A stretch of DNA of 64,000 nucleotides from the NCBI GenBank assembly GCA_965279475.1, contig CBDIIA010000003.1, positions 1,488,001 through 1,552,000 on the forward strand, written 5' to 3'. Under the pieces are notes generated by a model. It worked only from the letters and a program-made list of their open reading frames with translations. It was not told the DNA's origin and ran no database searches. Source of the stretch: Pseudorhodoferax sp965279475 (GTDB lineage Bacteria > Pseudomonadota > Gammaproteobacteria > Burkholderiales > Burkholderiaceae_C). The translations under genes and the position numbers were made by a program. Numbering within the stretch: position 1 is the first letter of the stretch; each line of letters starts with the position of its first letter. Shown one piece after another: positions 61,586-64,000 of the stretch.

Positions 61586-63463
61586 ATGGACGCCGTACCC
61601 AGATCTGCCAACCGACCCCACCCTACGCCGCCCTGGCTGGCGTATGCCGTGGGGCCGCTGCTGATCACGGTGCTGGTCGCCGTGCTGGCCGGCCTCGCCA
61701 TCTGGACCGAGCAACTGCGCTACCGCGAACGTGCCACCGTCGCCACGCAGAACATGACGCGTCTGCTCGAGGCGCACCTGGCCGACACCTTCGACAAGAT
61801 CGACGTGTTCCTGCAGCTGGTGGCGCAGCAATACCTCGACCGCCTGCACGACGGCACGCCGCTCGAGGCGCCGGCCGACCAGTTCATGTCGCTGCAGAAG
61901 GTGCCGCTGATCGACCTCGACAGCGTGCGCATCACCGACGGCCAGGGTGTCGTCCGCTTCCGCAATGCCGTGCGGAGCGGGTCGGCGGATGCGGTGGCCG
62001 AGCAGGACTTCTTCCTGCGCGCGCTGCGCGATCCCGAGGCCGGCCTGATCGTCAGCGGCCCGATGGCGTCGCGCGGCTCGGGTCGCCCGATCATGGTGCT
62101 GGCGCGCGGCGTGCGCGATGCCGATGGCGGTTTCCTCGGCGTGGTCTACGCCCATCTGCCGGTCGAGCAGTTCGGCTCGATGTTCTCGGGCATCGAGCTC
62201 GGCGCCAACGGGGCGGCGGCGCTGCGCACGCAAGAGCTGGCGCTGGTGTACCGCCACCCTATCTCCGACGGCTCGCGGGAGGCCATCGGCACGGCGCAGG
62301 TCTCGACCGAGCTGCGCCGGGCGGTGCAGACCAATCCGGTCGAGGGGCAGTACGTGGCCCATACCTCGCTCGACCAGCTGGAGCGCAACAACGTGTTCCG
62401 CAAGGTGGGCAACTATCCGTTCTTCGTGATCGTCGGGCTGGCCACGCAGGACTTCCTGGAGGGCTGGCGTGCCAACGCCTTCCTGTTCCTGGCGCTCGCG
62501 GGCGTGACGGTGGCGCTGACGCTGTTCGCCTGTTTCACGCAGTACCGCTGGTCGCGCCGCCAGATCGCCGCGATCCACAACCGCTTCGAGGCGATCGTCG
62601 AGACCTCGTCGGACGCCGTGATCGGCAAGACCATCCGCGGCAGCGTGACCAGCTGGAACCGGGGCGCCCAGCAGATGTTCGGCTACGCGCCGGCCGAGAT
62701 GATCGGCCAGCCGATGGGCCGCCTGTTGCCGCCCGACCGCGCGGACGAAGAGCCGACGCTGCTGGCCCGCGTGCAGCGCGGCGAACGGGTCGAGGCCTTC
62801 GAGACCGTGCGCGTGCGCAAGGACGGCTCGCTGGTCGACGTGTCGGTGGTGCTGTCGCCCATCCTCGACAGCCGCGGCGTCATCGTCGGCGTGTCGAGCA
62901 TCGCGCGCGACATCACGCGCCACAAGGCGATGGAGGCCGAGATCCGCGCAATGGCGTTCAACGATCCGCTGACCCGGTTGCCGAACCGCCGCCTGCTGGT
63001 CGACCGCCTGCGCCAGGCACAACTGGGCAGCGGGCGCCAGCGCACCTACTTCGCCGTGCTGTTCATCGATCTCGACAAGTTCAAGCAGGTCAACGACACC
63101 TATGGCCACGACGTGGGCGACCAGCTGCTGCTGGAGGTGGCGCGCCGCCTGCAGGGCGCCGTGCGCCAGCACGACACGGTGGCCCGGCTGGGCGGCGACG
63201 AGTTCGTCGTGCTGCTCGAGGAACTGGGCAACGACGAGAAGTCGGCCGCCGACCATGTGAACACGGTGGCCGACAAGATCCTCGATGCGATCGAGCGCGA
63301 ATACCTGCTGCGCGGCGTGCAGCACCGCTGCTCGGCCAGCATCGGCATCCGGCTGCTGGTCGGCAGCCAGGACAGCGTGGACCAGATCCTGATGGACGCC
63401 GACGCGGCGATGTACCGGGTCAAGCACCAGCGCCGGTCGCTGACGCCTTTGGCTTTTGAATGA
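61586..63463 (+). CDS. Cache-PAS-GGDEF diguanylate cyclase
   Basis: Inner-membrane sensor of about 625 residues: helix near residue 20-45, a periplasmic dCache-type sensor (about 50-300, with DQFMSLQKVPLIDLDSVRITD and the later GGFLGVVYAHLPVEQF), a second helix (FLFLALAGVTVALTLFACF), a PAS domain (RFEAIVETSSDAVIG...), then GGDEF. The active site is RLGGDEF and RQHD five residues earlier is an intact I-site. GTG 61562 is an alternative start; ATG 61586 leaves a usable leader after a likely -10 (TAGAAT at 61538). Its stop overlaps the next gene by 4 bases. Confidence 0.9.
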   Translation: MDAVPRSANRPHPTPPWLAYAVGPLLITVLVAVLAGLAIWTEQLRYRERATVATQNMTRLLEAHLADTFDKIDVFLQLVAQQYLDRLHDGTPLEAPADQFMSLQKVPLIDLDSVRITDGQGVVRFRNAVRSGSADAVAEQDFFLRALRDPEAGLIVSGPMASRGSGRPIMVLARGVRDADGGFLGVVYAHLPVEQFGSMFSGIELGANGAAALRTQELALVYRHPISDGSREAIGTAQVSTELRRAVQTNPVEGQYVAHTSLDQLERNNVFRKVGNYPFFVIVGLATQDFLEGWRANAFLFLALAGVTVALTLFACFTQYRWSRRQIAAIHNRFEAIVETSSDAVIGKTIRGSVTSWNRGAQQMFGYAPAEMIGQPMGRLLPPDRADEEPTLLARVQRGERVEAFETVRVRKDGSLVDVSVVLSPILDSRGVIVGVSSIARDITRHKAMEAEIRAMAFNDPLTRLPNRRLLVDRLRQAQLGSGRQRTYFAVLFIDLDKFKQVNDTYGHDVGDQLLLEVARRLQGAVRQHDTVARLGGDEFVVLLEELGNDEKSAADHVNTVADKILDAIEREYLLRGVQHRCSASIGIRLLVGSQDSVDQILMDADAAMYRVKHQRRSLTPLAFE

Positions 63464-64000
63464 CCGTTCTGCACCTGTCGGTCCTTGATCAGTCGGTCGC
63501 CGTGGCCGGCCAGCCGCAGGACGCGGCGATCCGCGACACGCTGGCCCTGGCGCAGTATTGCGAGGGCCTGGGCTACCACCGCTTCTGGGTCAGCGAGCAC
63601 CACAGCAGCGCCACCATCGTCGGCAGCGCGCCCGAGGTGCTGATGGCCGCCATCGCCGCGCGCACCCGCCACATCCGCATCGGCAGTGCCGGCGTGATGC
63701 TGCCGCATTACGCGGCGCTCAAGGTCGCCGAGCAGTTCCGCGTGCTGGAGGCGCTGGCGCCGGGCCGCATCGATCTCGGCGTCGGCCGGGCGCCGGGCAG
63801 CGACTGGCGCACCGCGAAGCTGCTGAACCCGGATGCCGGCGCGGCCGACAACTTCCCGCAGCAGGTGCAGCAGCTGCTGGCCTGGATCGGGGAGGGCGCC
63901 GGCGGTCCGGGCCTGCCGCCCGGCCACCCGGGCCACGGCGTGCACGCGCACCCCACTGGGCCGACCACGCCCGCGGTGTGGATGCTGGGCAGCTCGGACT
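63460..64000 (+). CDS. Luciferase-like (LLM class) flavin-dependent oxidoreductase, cut off at the right edge
   Basis: First 180 codons of a monooxygenase of the same MsnO8 type as the gene at 35004: SVLDQSVAVAG, RFWVSEHHSSATIVGS, IGSAGVMLPHYAALKVAEQF and DLGVGRAPGSDW. The window ends in the barrel after WMLGSSD. ATG 63460 overlaps the stop of the diguanylate cyclase (ATGA), so the two genes are translationally coupled despite unrelated functions. Confidence 0.9.
   Translation, partial: MTVLHLSVLDQSVAVAGQPQDAAIRDTLALAQYCEGLGYHRFWVSEHHSSATIVGSAPEVLMAAIAARTRHIRIGSAGVMLPHYAALKVAEQFRVLEALAPGRIDLGVGRAPGSDWRTAKLLNPDAGAADNFPQQVQQLLAWIGEGAGGPGLPPGHPGHGVHAHPTGPTTPAVWMLGSSD

Overview
The window is high-GC, tightly packed bacterial chromosome with no rRNA, tRNA, CRISPR array, transposase or phage gene that I can recognise. 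Its gene families point to a betaproteobacterium of the order Burkholderiales, Comamonadaceae or Sphaerotilaceae-like. The evidence is five Bug/TctC-type periplasmic receptors, a DUF3182-like protein, a PEP-CTERM protein, an astacin-like protease, a ProQ/FinO protein and many solute uptake systems for organic and amino acids. The family-level placement is inference. No gene-free stretch exceeds about 250 bases.

Layout. 1-6.9 kb: a cut-off Bug receptor, an aldo/keto reductase, cytidine deaminase and cobyric acid synthase in an overlapping run, then a tannase-family lipoprotein and a PEP-CTERM protein. 7-13.7 kb: an aromatic/organic-acid block with a DHA2 exporter, an intradiol ring-cleavage dioxygenase, an IclR regulator and a TRAP transporter operon. 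The TRAP receptor gene is frameshifted and the operon contains an atypical type II dehydroquinate dehydratase. 13.7-17.9 kb: an SRPBCC protein, an alpha/beta hydrolase overlapping a DUF3182-like gene, and a Bcr/CflA exporter. 18.1-21.1 kb: the most unusual unit, a predicted serine hydrolase fused to a caspase-like peptidase, followed 30 bases later by an astacin-like zinc protease. 21.2-28.2 kb: dienelactone hydrolase, YiaA-like protein, SNF2 helicase, cobT, a diguanylate cyclase and endonuclease III. 28.3-32.5 kb: a Bug receptor, gamma-glutamyltransferase, aminotransferase and SUI1 run.

32.5-49.7 kb is a mosaic of short metabolic operons: GST, ProQ-like chaperone, luciferase-like oxidoreductases, haloacid dehalogenase with Bug receptor, D-amino acid dehydrogenase, GAF protein with a pseudo-receiver, Bug/MarR, disulfide-isomerase-like protein, RbgA GTPase, and the minus-strand trio patatin, hydroxybutyrate dehydrogenase, ketopantoate-reductase-like gene. 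49.7-53.5 kb is a polar amino-acid ABC importer headed by its own GntR regulator. 53.7-55.3 kb holds a small exported protein with a cytochrome b561, and a zeta-toxin-like kinase with an overlapping small gene. 55.3-59.5 kb is a complete general amino-acid importer of the AapJQMP type. The right end has an acyl-CoA ligase, a Cache-PAS-GGDEF protein and a cut-off luciferase-like gene.

Much of the window serves scavenging: nine solute-binding proteins (five Bug, one TRAP, two ABC plus one truncated by frameshift counted in the TRAP) feed amino acids, carboxylates and aromatics to enzymes encoded beside them. Candidate operators are visible at several divergent promoters; the best is an IclR-type box in front of the TRAP operon. 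All functions are read from sequence motifs without database searches.
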